A DNA stretch of 64,000 nucleotides from Microglena sp. YARC. Lineage: Eukaryota; Chlorophyta; Chlorophyceae; Chlamydomonadales; Chlamydomonadaceae. The notes under the pieces were generated by a model. It was not told the DNA's origin. It did not search any database and saw only the letters and a list, made by a program, of their open reading frames with translations. Both the position numbers and the translations under genes were made by a program. This document shows positions 1-9,244 of the stretch, in pieces (the stretch's first letter is position 1; each line of letters starts with the position of its first letter). The stretch is taken from positions 46,510,495 to 46,574,494 of the forward strand of contig CM039465.1 in assembly GCA_022414725.1 (NCBI GenBank). The letters are read 5' to 3'.

Positions 1-39
1 CCTGCATTGGAGATGACTACTACTCGAGAGCTATTGACC

Positions 40-110
40 ACACGTTGTATGTATGCATGTTACAGTCCAGGGGTATTCCAATATAGGCTAAAGGAACACG
101 TTATTCATCC
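40..110 (+). repeat. Fragment of interspersed repeat A
   Basis: Contains the signature GTTACAGTCCAGGGGTA followed by a degraded ...ATAGGCTAAAGG. The same 150-bp family recurs at about a dozen places in the window. As elsewhere, TGTATGTATG lies directly before GTTACAG. Confidence 0.75.
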
Positions 111-128
111 CTCGTCCTGGGGACTCAC

Positions 129-353
129 CATCAATTTGTTTTGTTGCTGATATGGTCGTTGGGATCCTGAGCTCTGTGTTTGCACTAAGCTGTGTACTCA
201 GATTTGTGACCATCTCCACGTTGTCTAGCATGAAAGGGGAGGTCCACACAGCCTGGGTTACCGGTAGTGGGGGCAGCACATGGAAGTTGGCAATCGCCGC
301 TAAAGCTTGCCTGGCTGCTTCATCCATCTCCGCTGATTCTGTGCTGTTGAAGC
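129..353 (-). CDS. FAS1 (fasciclin-like) protein, exon with second half of a FAS1 domain
   Basis: Minus-strand exon with acceptor TTTTGCAG before position 353 and donor GTGAGT after 129. It opens in phase 1 and reads FNSTESAEMDEAARQ, then ALAAIANFHVLPPLP, then MVTNLSTQLSANTELRI, and leaves in phase 1. The block xxANFHVLPPxxV followed by a TxLSxQLSANTxL stretch matches the second conserved half of FAS1 domains (the yHvlp motif and the following TL.G..L segment), which are extracellular adhesion modules. The upstream partner exon is 4481-4613. It ends CTA-G, so the join gives NL-G-FNST in frame. The intron between them is about 4.1 kb. The next exon lies left of the window. Family assignment is by motif only. 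Confidence 0.72.
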
Positions 354-1135
354 CTGCAAAACAAGCATCGGAATATGCAGTTCAGTGTAGCATGCATCGA
401 CAGCACTTGAACAGGATCTGTGCTGTTGAAGCCTGCACCCGGCGTATGAAGAGGACACAGTGGTTGTGGTTGTGCTAGTTGCCGTTCCTGTTAAAAACAA
501 AAATGAACACACTGGGGGCATGAAGAAGAAAAGTAGCATCAGAATATGCAGTTCAGTGGTTGGTTAGTTGGTTGGCTCGTTGGTTGGTTGGCTGGCTGGT
601 TGGCTGGTTGGTTGGTTGAGTACTCACCTGGCAAGGATGACCGGTCGACGCGAGCATGGTTTGGCTTGGTGAGTTGGTTGGTGAGTGAGTAGCATCAGAA
701 TATGCAGTTCAGTGGTTGGTTAGTTGGTTGGCTGGTTCATCTCCATCCCATCCATCTCCGCTGCTTCTGTGCTGTTGAAGCCTTTCAAAAGTAGCATCAG
801 AATATGTAGTTTAGTGTAGCATGCATCGACTGTACTTGAACAGGATCTGCGCTGTTGAAGCCTTTCAAAAGTAGCATCAGAATATGCAGTTCAGTGTAGC
901 ATGCATCGACTGTACTTGAACAGGATCTGCGCTGTTGAAGCCTTGCAAAAGTAGCATCAGAATATGCAGTTCAGTGTAGCATGCATCGACTGTACTTGAA
1001 CAGGATATGCGCTGTTGAAGCCTTGCAAAAGTAGCATCAGAATATGCAGTTCAGTGTAGCATGCATCGACTGCACTTGAACAGGATCTGTGCTGTTGAAG
1101 CCTTGCAAAAGTAGCATCAGAATATGCTAGCATAA
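354..1135 (-). repeat. Acceptor-type exon-edge array upstream of the FAS1 exon
   Basis: About seven copies, mostly 80 bp apart in the right part, of a segment that on the minus strand reads ...CTTTTGCAAG then GCTTCAACAGC, the same bases as the acceptor and first codons of the exon at 129-353. Copies sit near 425, 775, 850, 930, 1010 and 1090. A second element, a (GGTT)n tract ending in a CACCTGGCAAGGATGACC block, is interleaved at 535-715 and again at 1209-1381. Confidence 0.8.
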
Positions 1136-1381
1136 GAAAAAAGTGTCTCTACCTAACATGTTCTCATGGCTACCGAATATGAGAACACACATGGGTGGGT
1201 GAAGCCTTTCAAAAGTAGCATCAGAATATGCAGTTCAGTTATTGGTTAGTTGGTTGGCTGGTTGGTTGGCTGGTTGGTTGGTTGAGTACTCACCTGGTAA
1301 CCATGAACGGTCGACGCGAGCATGGCTTGGCTTGGTGAGTTGGTTGGTGAGTGAGTAGCATTAGAATATGCAATTCAGTGT

Positions 1382-2056
1382 AGCATGCTTGCATTCTCTA
1401 CGATGGGCGCACGAGTGGGATGGTGGGTAGGTGGGTGGGGTGGGTGACCACCCACCCCGACCCCCACCCACCATGTTCCCCCCACCACTCCACCAGAACG
1501 ACTTTCATCCTGCACATGCTCGCTCATGCCTAAGGTCGGCTATGTTATATAATATTAGTGAATCAATAATATTATATAATATTATATAATATTAATCGGA
1601 CGAGCCGTCTCACCAGAATTCTGAATTTATTTGAAAAACTAATATTATTGTGACACTATAATTATATTAGTTAATATTAGTTTTGTAAACACTAATATTG
1701 GTCGCCGTTCCCTACTCATGCCCTCAGGGAGTGGTTCCCACCCTGGATCCTCCATTCCCAGACAGATCCTCACCTCCCGCCCCCACACCGACCCCCACCC
1801 CATCCCCACCCACATCGATTGCATTCTCTATGAGCTCACGTACGGTAAGAGTTGTGATTCATTGTTTTGCACCCTAACTAACTAACTAGCTAACTAGCTA
1901 ACTAATTAACAATCTAACTAACTATCTAACTAACTAAATAGTGCGCTGGCGTGCGATCAAGGGGGCTAGCCCGTTTGCTTTCACTGGGGCCAACCACCAA
2001 GTGTTTGCACCCTCTTAGTTTGTTATCCTGTTTCACCATTGTGCATGTCATTACTC
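1382..2056. other. Non-coding intronic stretch: GGGTGG, AATATTATAT and CTAA tracts
   Basis: No supportable gene. It holds a GGTGGG/CCCACC inverted stretch near 1420-1490 that could fold, AT-rich AATATTATAT repeats at 1547-1700, and a (CTAA)n tract at 1875-1940. It lies inside the inferred 4.1-kb intron of the FAS1 gene. Confidence 0.5.
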
Positions 2057-2280
2057 ATGCCTTGGCCACATTTTCATTTTTGGCGGAGCCTTTCTTCAAG
2101 AGGGCGGAAGCCCCCAGGGTTACCCATTTGTCCATCAGAACAACCGACCAACCGTCTGACCGTGATGAAGCCTGACACGTCAGTCAAGGGGCTTGTAACA
2201 AACTCGCTTCCGTTGCCACCTGTTGCTCCGTTGCAATCACTCTTTGACATTTTTTAGCGTCGCATGCGACACTGCATATA
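2057..2280 (-). repeat. Interspersed repeat C, minus copy
   Basis: About 200 bp that is the reverse complement of the elements at 2942-3145, 18,140-18,338 and 50,163-50,378. Shared landmarks are CTGCGTCGC near one end, GGCAACGGAAGC, TGACGTGTCAGGC, GACAAATGGGTAACCCTGGG and a terminal GGCTCCGCCAAAA. No coding potential is recognised. It is probably a non-autonomous mobile element. I did not find target-site duplications. Confidence 0.75.
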
Positions 2281-2312
2281 ACTTTTTGGGCTACGCGTAT
2301 TAGCTTTCACCC

Positions 2313-2461
2313 AGCTCCATTAGCCAGCAACCGAGTCAAGCCCACCAATAACCCCTGCATTGGAATGCCTGTCGTGCCAGCTTCCACACAGCTCCATTAG
2401 CCAGCAACCGAGTGAAGCCCACCAATAACCCCTGCATTGGAATGCCTGTCGTGCCAGCTTT
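2313..2461. repeat. Tandem duplication of about 77 bp
   Basis: The block beginning CAGCTCCATTAGCCAGCAAC and ending GTCGTGCCAGCTT occurs twice in a row with one or two differences. Confidence 0.8.
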
Positions 2462-2771
2462 CAGACGCGCTAGCTAGCTTCAGGCTTGGCCCAAGGGTGC
2501 GTGAAAGGAGCTGCCAAGAAGCTGCTACGCGTAGCCCAAAAAATAAACAGTGGCCTTGGATTATTAAAGGAGCTAACGCTGCAACCGATCATTTTGACAC
2601 CTACAGAATTGAGAATTTCGATCGACCTCAGGTAAACGTTGTTACACAATTTGATTGCGGTCCAGCCACACAGGAATCAAAAACAAAAAAATAACATTAC
2701 GAATAACTGAATAAGTAATCTAGTCAACCCTATTATAGAGAAAGTACAGTAAGCCATCTAACTAAGATCTA

Positions 2772-2792
2772 GGGGGGGGGGGGGGGGGGGGG
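2772..2792 (+). repeat. Poly-G tract
   Basis: A run of about 20 G directly 3' of AGATCTA. It is one of several long G or C runs in the window. Run length is unlikely to be reliable in the assembly. Confidence 0.8.
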
Positions 2793-2941
2793 AGGTCCCT
2801 TCAGAGCTTGTCATGGCTTTTTTTTTGCTTTGTGGGTGCTTTTTCTTTTTGTTTAAAGCACAGAGTCTCATACACCCTCGCGGTGTCAAGTAGACTTTAA
2901 CATGTAATGTAACGTAAGAGCACAAAAATCTTTCCATCTCA

Positions 2942-3145
2942 ACAAGTTCTATGCTGCGTCGCAAGCGGCGCTAAAAAATGGCGGAGAGTGTTCGCGACTG
3001 AGCGGCACGTGGCAACGGAAGCAAGTTAGTTACGAAACCGTTGGCTGATGTGTCAGGCTCCATTTCGGTCAGACGGTCGGACGGACAAATGGGTAACCCT
3101 GGGGGCTCCCGCCCCCTTGAAGAGGGGGCTCCGCCAAAAATCGAT
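2942..3145 (+). repeat. Interspersed repeat C, plus copy
   Basis: Runs from TATGCTGCGTCGCAAGC through GGCAACGGAAGC, TGATGTGTCAGGC, GACAAATGGGTAACCCTGGG to GGCTCCGCCAAAAATCG. This is the plus-oriented mate of the copy at 2057-2280, giving a large inverted pair about 660 bp apart. Confidence 0.8.
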
Positions 3146-3262
3146 CTCTGTGATTATACACCAATGCCCTCTCTGTTTAAACCTTCCTATCACGGTTGAG
3201 CGTGTCCCTTTAGCCTATTTGGCCTACCCCTGAAATGTAACATACATACATACATCTCTCTC
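3146..3262 (-). repeat. Interspersed repeat A, reverse copy
   Basis: Reads CCTATCACGGTTGAGCGTG...TTTAGCC...GGCCTACCCCTG then TGTAAC followed by (CATA)n. This is the reverse complement of the repeat A end, again with the CATA microsatellite at the same border. Confidence 0.75.
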
Positions 3263-3297
3263 TATATATAAACATACCGGAATGTTACCTTCGTCGT

Positions 3298-3350
3298 TTG
3301 TTTGTTTGTTTGTTTGCTTGTTTGTTCGTTCATTCGTTCGTTCGTCCGTT
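3298..3350 (+). repeat. (GTTT/GTTC)n tetranucleotide tract
   Basis: TTTGTTTGTTTG passing into TTCGTTCATTCG. A simple repeat with no coding value. Confidence 0.7.
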
Positions 3351-3630
3351 CCTCGTGAAGGTGGACGGGGGGCAGGGGGGTGTACACGGACAATTGCGGT
3401 ATGTTACTGCCAAGTGCGAACTTCACTTTTCAAACTTTACCAGCCCAAAGCGGCTGAAAGAAGAGCGCATACATACAACTTTCAGCAATTAAATATGATT
3501 AAGCAGATGAGCTTGATCTATATATCTTGATCACACATCTAGCATATTTTCAAGTGCAGGAGCAATCACTCGGCTGATCTTTTGTGTTGTTGTAGTACCC
3601 ACCTAGGTTCTGAAGTAAAGAATTACATGA

Positions 3631-3850
3631 CAGCCCGTTTCAGTGATACAGATTGGTCTAGTGGTACACCAAATCGCTGAAACGAATCAGGGTCGGGGGT
3701 TCGATTCCTCCTACGGTCGCCCTGAGCATTGCAGGGCGTTGTCAACCGCGATGGTAGCTTGTCCAGTTGAGGTGGTAGACCGTTCTCTGCCCGCGTACGA
3801 CGGGTTCCTTTACTACCACGCCCCACAAGGTGTTCTCATTACAAGCGATC
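3631..3850 (+). mobile_element. SINE-1, tRNA-derived
   Basis: Begins AGCCCGTTTCAG. Carries an RNA polymerase III A box (TGGTCTAGTGGT, 3654-3665) and a near-perfect B box (GGTTCGATTCC, 3698-3708), then the family-specific tail GTCAACCGCGATGGTAGC ... GTCCAGTTGAGGT ... ACCACGCCCC ... TCATTAC. The same element recurs at 9245 and 22,130. No convincing target-site duplication was found at this copy. Confidence 0.85.
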
Positions 3851-3999
3851 TGCTGACAGCCGGCCTGCCCACTGTGGAGCACTGCACGTTTAAGGAAAGA
3901 AAACAGTGTCTCTACGTAACATGTTCTCATGTCTACTGAATAAAAGAACAAACATGCGTTATCATTACTTTTAAAGCCATGACTGCTGTGTTGTTGGGA

Positions 4000-4205
4000 G
4001 CAAGCAAGGCTGCCATGAATGGGGCGTTGTATTATGGGAGCCCCGTCTTACGGCGGTAGGGGACAGGCTGCTACTTTACCTGGACAAAGCTACCAGCGCG
4101 GTTGACAGAGACCGCGAACACTAAAGCACACCCGTAGGTATTCCAACTTGGCACCTTCTTCGTTCAAGGAGCTCTACCATTGAGCCATTCGCCGGAAAGA
4201 GGATT
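4000..4205 (-). mobile_element. SINE-2, tRNA-derived, reverse copy
   Basis: On the minus strand it reads GGCGAATGGCTCAATGGTAG (tRNA D-arm/A-box-like), then GGAATACCTACGGGTGTGC, GCGGTCTCTGTCAACCGCG, and ends CGCCGTAAGACGGGGCTC. The plus copy at 22,617-23,053 has the same order. The 3' tail resembles that of SINE-1 (GTCAACCGC, ACGGG), so the two families may share a tail. Confidence 0.75.
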
Positions 4206-4207
4206 GT

Positions 4208-4480
4208 GGTGGTTTACTACCCACCTAGGTTCTGAGGAACCACCAGTAGTAGTACCCACACACCACCAGTAGTAGTACCCACCTAGGTTCTAAGGTACCA
4301 CCAGTAGTAGTACCCACCTAGGCTCTGAAGGACCACCAGTAGTACCCACCTAGGTTCTGAAGGACCACCAGTAGTACCCACCTAGGTTCTGAGGTACCAC
4401 CAGTAGTACCCACCTAGGTTTTAAGGTACCACCAGTGGTAGTACCCACCTAGGTTCTGAAGGACCACCAGTAGTACCCAC
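4208..4480 (-). repeat. Donor-type exon-edge array next to the FAS1 exon
   Basis: About eight copies, roughly 33 bp each, that on the minus strand read CAGAACCTAG followed by GTGGGTACTACTGGTGG. The first part equals the last bases of the exon at 4481-4613 and the second equals its splice donor. A further copy lies at 3596-3615, beyond SINE-2 and SINE-1, so the SINEs were inserted into or after the array. Confidence 0.88.
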
Positions 4481-4613
4481 CTAGGTTCTGAAGCAAAGCT
4501 GTGACTGCTGTGTTGTCGGGAGCAAGCAAGACAGCCATGTACCCAGGCTTATGTATGCTCTCCGAATGCTCTGTGAGCGAGAGCATCCACAGAAACATGC
4601 TGGCGTTGTTGTC
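4481..4613 (-). CDS. FAS1 (fasciclin-like) protein, exon with first half of a FAS1 domain
   Basis: Acceptor TCCAACAG before 4613, donor CTAG|GTGGGT after 4481; 133 nt, entering in phase 0 and leaving in phase 1. It encodes DNNASMFLWMLSLTEHSE, then IHKPGYMAVLLAPDNTAV, then TALLQNL. The segment GYMAVLLAPDNTAVTALL is the hallmark first conserved block of FAS1 domains (T-V-x-A-P-T/D-x-x-A). The tiny preceding exon 5244-5268 (SLPDILWK) ends in phase 0, so the join gives SLPDILWK-DNNASMF, which fits the usual start of a FAS1 domain. The protein would be secreted or cell-surface in this family. No signal peptide or anchor is visible here. Confidence 0.78.
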
Positions 4614-4734
4614 CTGTTGGAAGTTGGTCGGTTGGAAGTTGACTGGAAGTTGGAAGTTGGTTGGAACTTGGTTGGTTCTTGAAGCTGGAAGTTGGTCACA
4701 GTTTGAGAATAGGTGGATGTACGATGGTCGAGTG

Positions 4735-4928
4735 CAGGGTACTTCCATTGACCAAATTGGCCAGCGCTTTAGCGCACTTGAAAAACAAAACTGCGCTTTG
4801 TAGTGCAAAGAGCGCAAAATTAGCTTGCTGCGCCCACATGGGGGTGCAAAAAACTGCGCGAAACGCGCAGTGGGGCTCAAAAAGGCAGCGCGCCAGCACG
4901 CAAAAAGCGCATGCTTGAAAGTACCCTG
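4735..4928 (+). mobile_element. hAT-like MITE, copy 1
   Basis: A 194-bp element with terminal inverted repeats CAGGGTACTT ... AAGTACCCTG, flanked by a perfect 8-bp target-site duplication GTCGAGTG at 4727-4734 and 4929-4936. The interior is GC-rich and palindromic (GCGC, AAAACTGCGC). There is no transposase. Eight-bp duplications and CAGGG termini fit the hAT superfamily. Confidence 0.92.
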
Positions 4929-5243
4929 GTCGAGTGTGAGATTTTTTCCAGAGCAAGTTCCTCTCCCTTTTCCCAAATAGTTATTGGTCAAAATTCTTTG
5001 TTTTGATGCTTGAATGCATTGAATGACTCCATTTGTAAAATGTGGGACGCAAGCCTGAACCGACGTCGCACCGTGTCGCTCAATTTGTAGGGAACGGCTG
5101 AACGGAACGGGAACTTGAGCTTGGTCATATAGATTCAGCCAGCAATTTGGCTGCTCGCCGTCTTCTGCAGTAAAAAAACAACTACCAGGAAAAATGCACC
5201 TCCTACCTTCAGCACCGTTGCCAAGGTTTGGCAGCAGTCGCAC

Positions 5244-5268
5244 CTTCCACAGGATATCTGGCAGTGAC
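5244..5268 (-). CDS. FAS1 protein, 25-nt exon
   Basis: Acceptor TGTACAG before 5268, donor TGGAAG|GTGCGA after 5244. It reads (x)SLPDILWK and ends in phase 0. I chose GTGCGA over the downstream GTAGGAGG donor because only this choice keeps frame with the next exon (4613-4481) and yields a normal FAS1 opening (SLPDIL...). It enters in phase 2, so the upstream exon must end with two extra bases. The exon at 6548-6635 ends with one, so at least one exon between them has been missed or is mis-bounded. Confidence 0.55.
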
Positions 5269-5284
5269 CTGTACAATGAAAGAT

Positions 5285-5428
5285 TGTTTGTCGGTAAAAC
5301 GATTGTAAAACGTCGGTAAAATGATTTTTGGGGTTCAGTTCATCAGTGCTTTATCTTGTTTAAGCCATTCCTATAGGGTTGGGCAAGTCCCTTTAGCCTA
5401 TTGGGCCTACCCCTGGACTGTAACATTC
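5285..5428 (-). repeat. Interspersed repeat A, reverse copy
   Basis: Full-length reverse copy: CGGTAAAATGATTTTTGGGG, TCAGTTCATCAGTGCTTT, GGGCAAGTCCCTTTAGCC, CCTACCCCTGGACTGTAAC, then straight into the CATA microsatellite. Confidence 0.85.
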
Positions 5429-5737
5429 ATACATACATACATACAAAATACATACATACATACATACATACATACCACATACATACTACATACATACATA
5501 CATACATACATACATACATACATACATACATACATACATACATACATACATACATACATACATACATACATACATACATACATACATACATACATACATA
5601 CATACATACATACATACATACATACATACATACATACATACATACATACATACATACATACATACATACATACATACATACATACATACATACATACATA
5701 AATACATACATACATATTTACATACATACATACATGG
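5429..5737 (+). repeat. (CATA)n microsatellite, about 300 bp
   Basis: Nearly pure CATA units starting immediately at the GTAAC end of repeat A. It is translated in all frames into HTYI/MYVC artefacts, which are not proteins. Confidence 0.95.
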
Positions 5738-6365
5738 TCAATTTAGCCTTGCCAGGCCGCCGGCATCATATGATATCATATGATGGCATAATATCATATT
5801 GCCGTTCCCTAGTCATGTAAAGCCTACTGTTAGCTGTAGACAAGCAGCATACTGTACAGTTACAGTGTCTACCGCTAGTGTAAAAAGGTAACATGACCTT
5901 GAACTTGGTTACATGGCTACAGCCAGCATTTGGGCTGGCTGGAGCCATGTACCGGTCTGGCTAATAAGCCCTAGCAAGTTTGAAACTCCTGCTTTGAATA
6001 GTTACATGATTTTACGGCAAGCTTGGGCAGACTTCTTTGTGAGCATGTAACGAGGAAATGTAACAAAGGCATGTAAGCAAAAGGACGATTTCTCAACTGA
6101 ATTTCAGGTCTGTGTTACTGTTAGCTGTGGGCATTTTTTAAACTTTCGAACAGCGGTATTTTCGCCAAAGCGGGAAGGGGTAAAAACTAGCGATCGCTCT
6201 ATGTAGCGGTAGAATAAAAAGCCCTGGATAAGCAGCATACTGAGTAAGGCAGCTCCTCCTGATATTGAGTCAACCAAATAGGGAACGTACAGTACAAAGG
6301 TACATCCATTTGTTCAAGGAGCTCTGCCATTGAGCCGTTTGTCGGAGCGGAAAATTCATTATGTG
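5738..6365. other. Non-coding; SINE-2 fragment at its right end
   Basis: Contains ATCATATGATATC palindromes near 5765. The segment AGTATGCTGCTT(G/A)TC occurs twice on the minus strand (about 5840 and 6232), the second ending in CCAG. 6303-6350 is a reverse fragment of SINE-2 (TTCAAGGAGCTCTGCCATTG). A missing FAS1 exon may lie here, but I cannot fix its borders. Confidence 0.4.
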
Positions 6366-6372
6366 TAACTAT

Positions 6373-6438
6373 ACTTGAACTTGAACTTGGATTTGGACTT
6401 GAACTTGAACTTGAACTTGAACTTGAACTTGAACTTGG
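6373..6438 (+). repeat. (TTGAAC)n hexanucleotide tract
   Basis: About ten units of TTGAAC. The same hexamer forms a longer array at 36,300-36,626. Confidence 0.9.
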
Positions 6439-6547
6439 TTACTATACATGGCTTCAGCCAGCAATTTGGCTGCTCGCCGTCTTCGGCAATAAAAAAACAA
6501 AAATGTAGCTTTATAAGATCTCAAGGAATGCTCATGGTAAAACATAC

Positions 6548-6635
6548 CTTCTGGTAATTCTTCAATCGCATCGAGCATGTATGCTTGTTCGCACACTCCA
6601 GTAAAGCTGCTCTGTTCCCAACAATCATATTCTAC
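6548..6635 (-). CDS. Probable exon of the FAS1 gene
   Basis: Acceptor CACACAG before 6635, donor CAGAAG|GTATGT after 6548; 88 nt. Only one frame is open: VEYDCWEQSSFTGVC then EQAYMLDAIEELPE, leaving in phase 1. Two cysteines and good splice sites support it as a real exon. Phase does not match the next exon found (5244-5268), so a further exon is needed between them. No domain is recognised. Confidence 0.5.
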
Positions 6636-6649
6636 CTGTGTGTGTATGG

Positions 6650-6788
6650 ATGTTACAGTCCAAGGGTAGGCCAAATAGGCTAAAGGGACTTGCCCAATCG
6701 TGATAGGAAGGGCTTAAAAAAAAATACTGATGAACTGAACCCCAAACAATCGTTTTACCGACGGGGGCCTGAGTTCATGCTACAGTGA
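6650..6788 (+). repeat. Interspersed repeat A, plus copy
   Basis: GTTACAGTCCAAGGGTAGGC, CTAAAGGGACTTGCCCAA, CTGATGAACTGAACCCC, CGTTTTACCGACGGGGGCC, GTGCTACAGTG. Close to full length. A second, diverged copy follows at 6829-6930. Confidence 0.85.
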
Positions 6789-6828
6789 TCATCTAATTCT
6801 ACAATATAAAAAAACATGTGAATGTTGT

Positions 6829-6966
6829 TACAGTCCAGGGGTAGGCTTAAGGGACACGCCCAACTATAATATCAGGATGGATTAAAACGAAAACAGCACC
6901 GATGAACTGGAAAAAACGTTTTGACCGATGTGTGTGTGTGTGGGTGGGTGGGTGGGGGGTGTGATG

Positions 6967-6997
<31 letters not shown>

Positions 6998-7002
6998 GGG
7001 GC
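6829..7002 (+). repeat. Diverged repeat A plus GT and G tracts
   Basis: Starts GTTACAGTCCAGGGGTAGGC and runs into (TG)n, (GGGT)n and a poly-G run of about 21 at 6981-7001. Confidence 0.7.
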
Positions 7003-7289
7003 TGACTTCGGGCATAGGCTACCTGCCAGGCAGGTCCTGCCAGGTTCACAGGATACATTGCATTTCATTGTGTGTAGTTGTGAAAGCTATTTACCCCCAG
7101 AGGTGAGTCTCCGATAAATAAATAAAATTTAATAAAATTAAATTAAAATCAATTGAATTCAGAATTAATTTCATTTCATTCGGGACGCGCCTCCAGGCGC
7201 CCTTAATTGTGAAAGGTATTTCACCCCAGGAGGTGGGTCTACCGACACAAACCAGCAACACCGAGGATTCAGTTCGATTGCCACTCCTA
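7003..7289. repeat. Diverged duplicated segment with ACCCCAGAGGTGAGTC motif
   Basis: GAAAG(C/G)TATTT(A/C)CCCC-AGAGGTG(A/G)GTCT occurs at 7082-7112 and 7208-7240, separated by AATAAAATTAAAT repeats. A B-box-like AGTTCGATTGCC lies at 7270-7281, so this may be a worn tRNA-derived element. No gene seen. Confidence 0.4.
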
Positions 7290-7405
7290 CAAAAGAGTAG
7301 ATGCACTTAAGGTCGGGGGGAGATACCGACCCTAAGTCATCGACAGGCCATTGCTGGCCCAAGGCAAGTCCGCTCCACAACAACCGGGAGGGTTCTTCCA
7401 ACAAA
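7290..7405 (-). repeat. Interspersed repeat D
   Basis: Shares CATCGACAGGCCATTG.TGG and CCGCTCCACAACA with the reverse complement at 10,439-10,512 (GTTGTGGAGCGGGCTTG ... CAATGGCCTGTCGATG). Two copies are visible. Confidence 0.65.
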
Positions 7406-7433
7406 TCATCAGAAAAAGAAAGGCAATTTAACA

Positions 7434-7451
7434 GCAAGCAAGGAAGCAAGG

Positions 7452-7542
<91 letters not shown>

Positions 7543-7558
7543 TAAGCAAGCAAGCAAG
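7434..7558 (+). repeat. (AAGC)n microsatellite
   Basis: About 30 units of AGCA. The LACL/KQAS translations are artefacts. Confidence 0.95.
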
Positions 7559-7581
7559 AACTATTATCAGCATGTAGATAC

Positions 7582-7690
7582 GGTAGTTAGAGTCCCGAAC
7601 CAGCATTCTTGCCACACACCGCATGAAGGAGTCTGTACCGCCTGGAATGTTACACTTACTATGTCTGCCATGCATGGTGACTTTCCCCAG
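7582..7690 (-). CDS. Possible exon of the FAS1 gene
   Basis: Acceptor CACACCGCAG before 7690. It reads LGKVTMHGRHSKCNIPGG then TDSFMRCVARMLVRDSN. Entry in phase 0 is compatible with the exon at 10,700-10,802, which ends in phase 0. The donor is unclear (ACC|GTATCT is poor), so the 3' border is a guess. No domain is recognised. Confidence 0.32.
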
Positions 7691-7855
7691 CTGCGGTGTG
7701 AGGGAGGGTCTCCTGAACACCACGCCCCTCCAGGCGTTATCGTTATTTTAGTTAGTGTCCCAAGTAATAAGGGAGCTCAAACTGTGAATACTGTCACAAA
7801 CATTTCACGCCATGGCAGGCTCTGCAAGTATTGCAGCAAGCATGTATATTGCAGC

Positions 7856-8048
7856 AAGGGTACTACTAAGCGCGCACGGCAGCGCAGTGCCGCGCTGCCT
7901 TTTTGAGCCCCTCTGCGCATTTCGCGCAGTTTTTTCAACCCCCTGTGGGCGCAGCGCGCTATTTTTGCGTTTTTGCTCTAAAAACGTTGACCAATTTGAC
8001 GTTTGTGCGCTTTAAGCGCTGACCAATTTGGCAAGAAGTAGTACCCTG
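7856..8048 (-). mobile_element. hAT-like MITE, copy 2 (reverse)
   Basis: A 193-bp element in reverse orientation to copies 1 and 3, with termini AAGGGTACTACT ... AGTAGTACCCTG (first base of the left repeat changed from C to A). It is flanked by a perfect 8-bp duplication ATTGCAGC at 7848-7855 and 8049-8056. Confidence 0.9.
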
Positions 8049-8056
8049 ATTGCAGC

Positions 8057-8618
8057 AAGGAAGCAGTATTATTAGCGCATGTTTAGTTAGTGTCCCAAGT
8101 AATTATCTCTCATAATAATAATCATGTGAATATTGCCATCAACATTTCAGTATTTCACGTCATGCATGTATGGCACAATGAATGTGGTAATTGAAATTGA
8201 AATTGAAATTGTTACATCCGAGTAATGTGCCACTCTCAGGACGTGAAGTTAAGGACACCACTGCGTAAGCCGGAGCTAGCAGTAGTCACCAATGAATGTG
8301 GTATATTAGTATCTATAGTAGTATATTAGTATATAGCTCTGTGAATGCCAACCCCCTCACCCCCCCCCCCCCCCCCCCCCTTCCTCGTGCCTGCATTCGC
8401 AGTATTTCAGGTCATGACATGCCCTGCATGTATTGCACAATGAATGTGGTATATAAGTATCTAGTACGGGAATACTGGTATCTCATGTTTACCTTGCACG
8501 CCTAAGGCAGCTTTTTGAAGGGTCTGATTCATTGCGAACATATATTTTGGTCCATGCAACGTAGATGTTGAGAACATTTCCGTATCAAAACAGGAGAAGA
8601 GCGTCCAGCATGTAGTAG
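8057..8618. other. Mostly non-coding, poly-C tract, weak exon candidate
   Basis: Contains ATTGAAATTGAAATTG, two related GAATGTGGTATAT(T/A)AGTATCTA blocks (8293 and 8443) and a C run at 8360-8381. On the minus strand 8493-8590 reads LHGPKYMFAMNQTLQKAALG with a CAAG|GTAAAC donor, but no good acceptor was found, so it is not called as an exon. Confidence 0.4.
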
Positions 8619-8760
8619 TAGTATTTACAGTCCAGGGGTAGACCAAATAGGCCAAAGGGACTTGCCCAACTATGACAGGAGGGTCTTTAAAGAAAAGCAC
8701 TGAAGAACTGAACCTCAAACAATCATTTTACCGACGGGGGCCCTGAATTCGTGCTACAGT
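8619..8760 (+). repeat. Interspersed repeat A, plus copy
   Basis: TTACAGTCCAGGGGTAGACC, GGGACTTGCCCAACTATGAC, GAACTGAACCTC, TTTTACCGACGGGGGCCC, GTGCTACAGTG. Confidence 0.85.
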
Positions 8761-8799
8761 GAAAATGTAATTCAATGAATGTGGTAGATGTTACAGCTC

Positions 8800-8960
8800 A
8801 TTTCCTCCTTTAATACCTCATCTGCTCACAATTACACTTGAAGTTTCGCCATCTACTATTGCACTTTACGTTTTACCATCTTCAAAAGCACTTTAAGTTT
8901 TACCATCGAATATTGCACTTTTAGTATTACCGTCTTCAATAGCACTCTAAGTTTTACAAG
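8800..8960. repeat. Short diverged tandem repeat (AGCACTTTAAGTTTTACCATC)
   Basis: Three to four imperfect copies of a unit of about 38 bp containing GCACTTTA(A/C)GTTTTACC. No coding frame. Confidence 0.55.
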
Positions 8961-9158
8961 CTTTGGGTTGCTCCGTCAATGACACAATCATCAATGACAT
9001 TGCATCGCAATGTCATCAACATGCCATGAGATTCTCAAGTACATATACAGAGCCATCACGTTACACATATGATGATGATGATTTGATGTGCAATTTTGAT
9101 CGAATCGCAGTTGCTAGCATCTTCATAGGAATTCTCTTCATAGTAAGGAAGAGCACAT

Positions 9159-9214
9159 TTCCAGATCATGAATTATTTCCAGATCATGAATCATTTCCAG
9201 ATCATGAATCATTT
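9159..9214 (+). repeat. 18-bp tandem repeat (TTTCCAGATCATGAATCA)
   Basis: Three copies in a row with one substitution. The predicted peptide FPDHE repeats are not supported as protein. Confidence 0.85.
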
Positions 9215-9244
9215 CGCCATCCTTTAAATAATATAAATCATTAT

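Noticed and set aside
3640..3725. Functional tRNA gene
   Set aside because: A and B boxes are present, but the sequence does not fold into a proper acceptor stem in my reading and is the head of a dispersed element with a fixed tail and, at 9245, a target duplication.
4449..5276. A 275-residue continuous minus-strand frame
   Set aside because: It reads through a MITE and repeat-rich sequence. Only the two end segments (SLPDILWK and DNNAS...LLQNL) look like FAS1, and they are bounded by splice sites, so the frame is exon-intron-exon.
8493..8590. An exon of the FAS1 gene (LHGPKYMFAMNQTL)
   Set aside because: A donor is present, but I found no acceptable acceptor, and the frame fits no neighbour phase.
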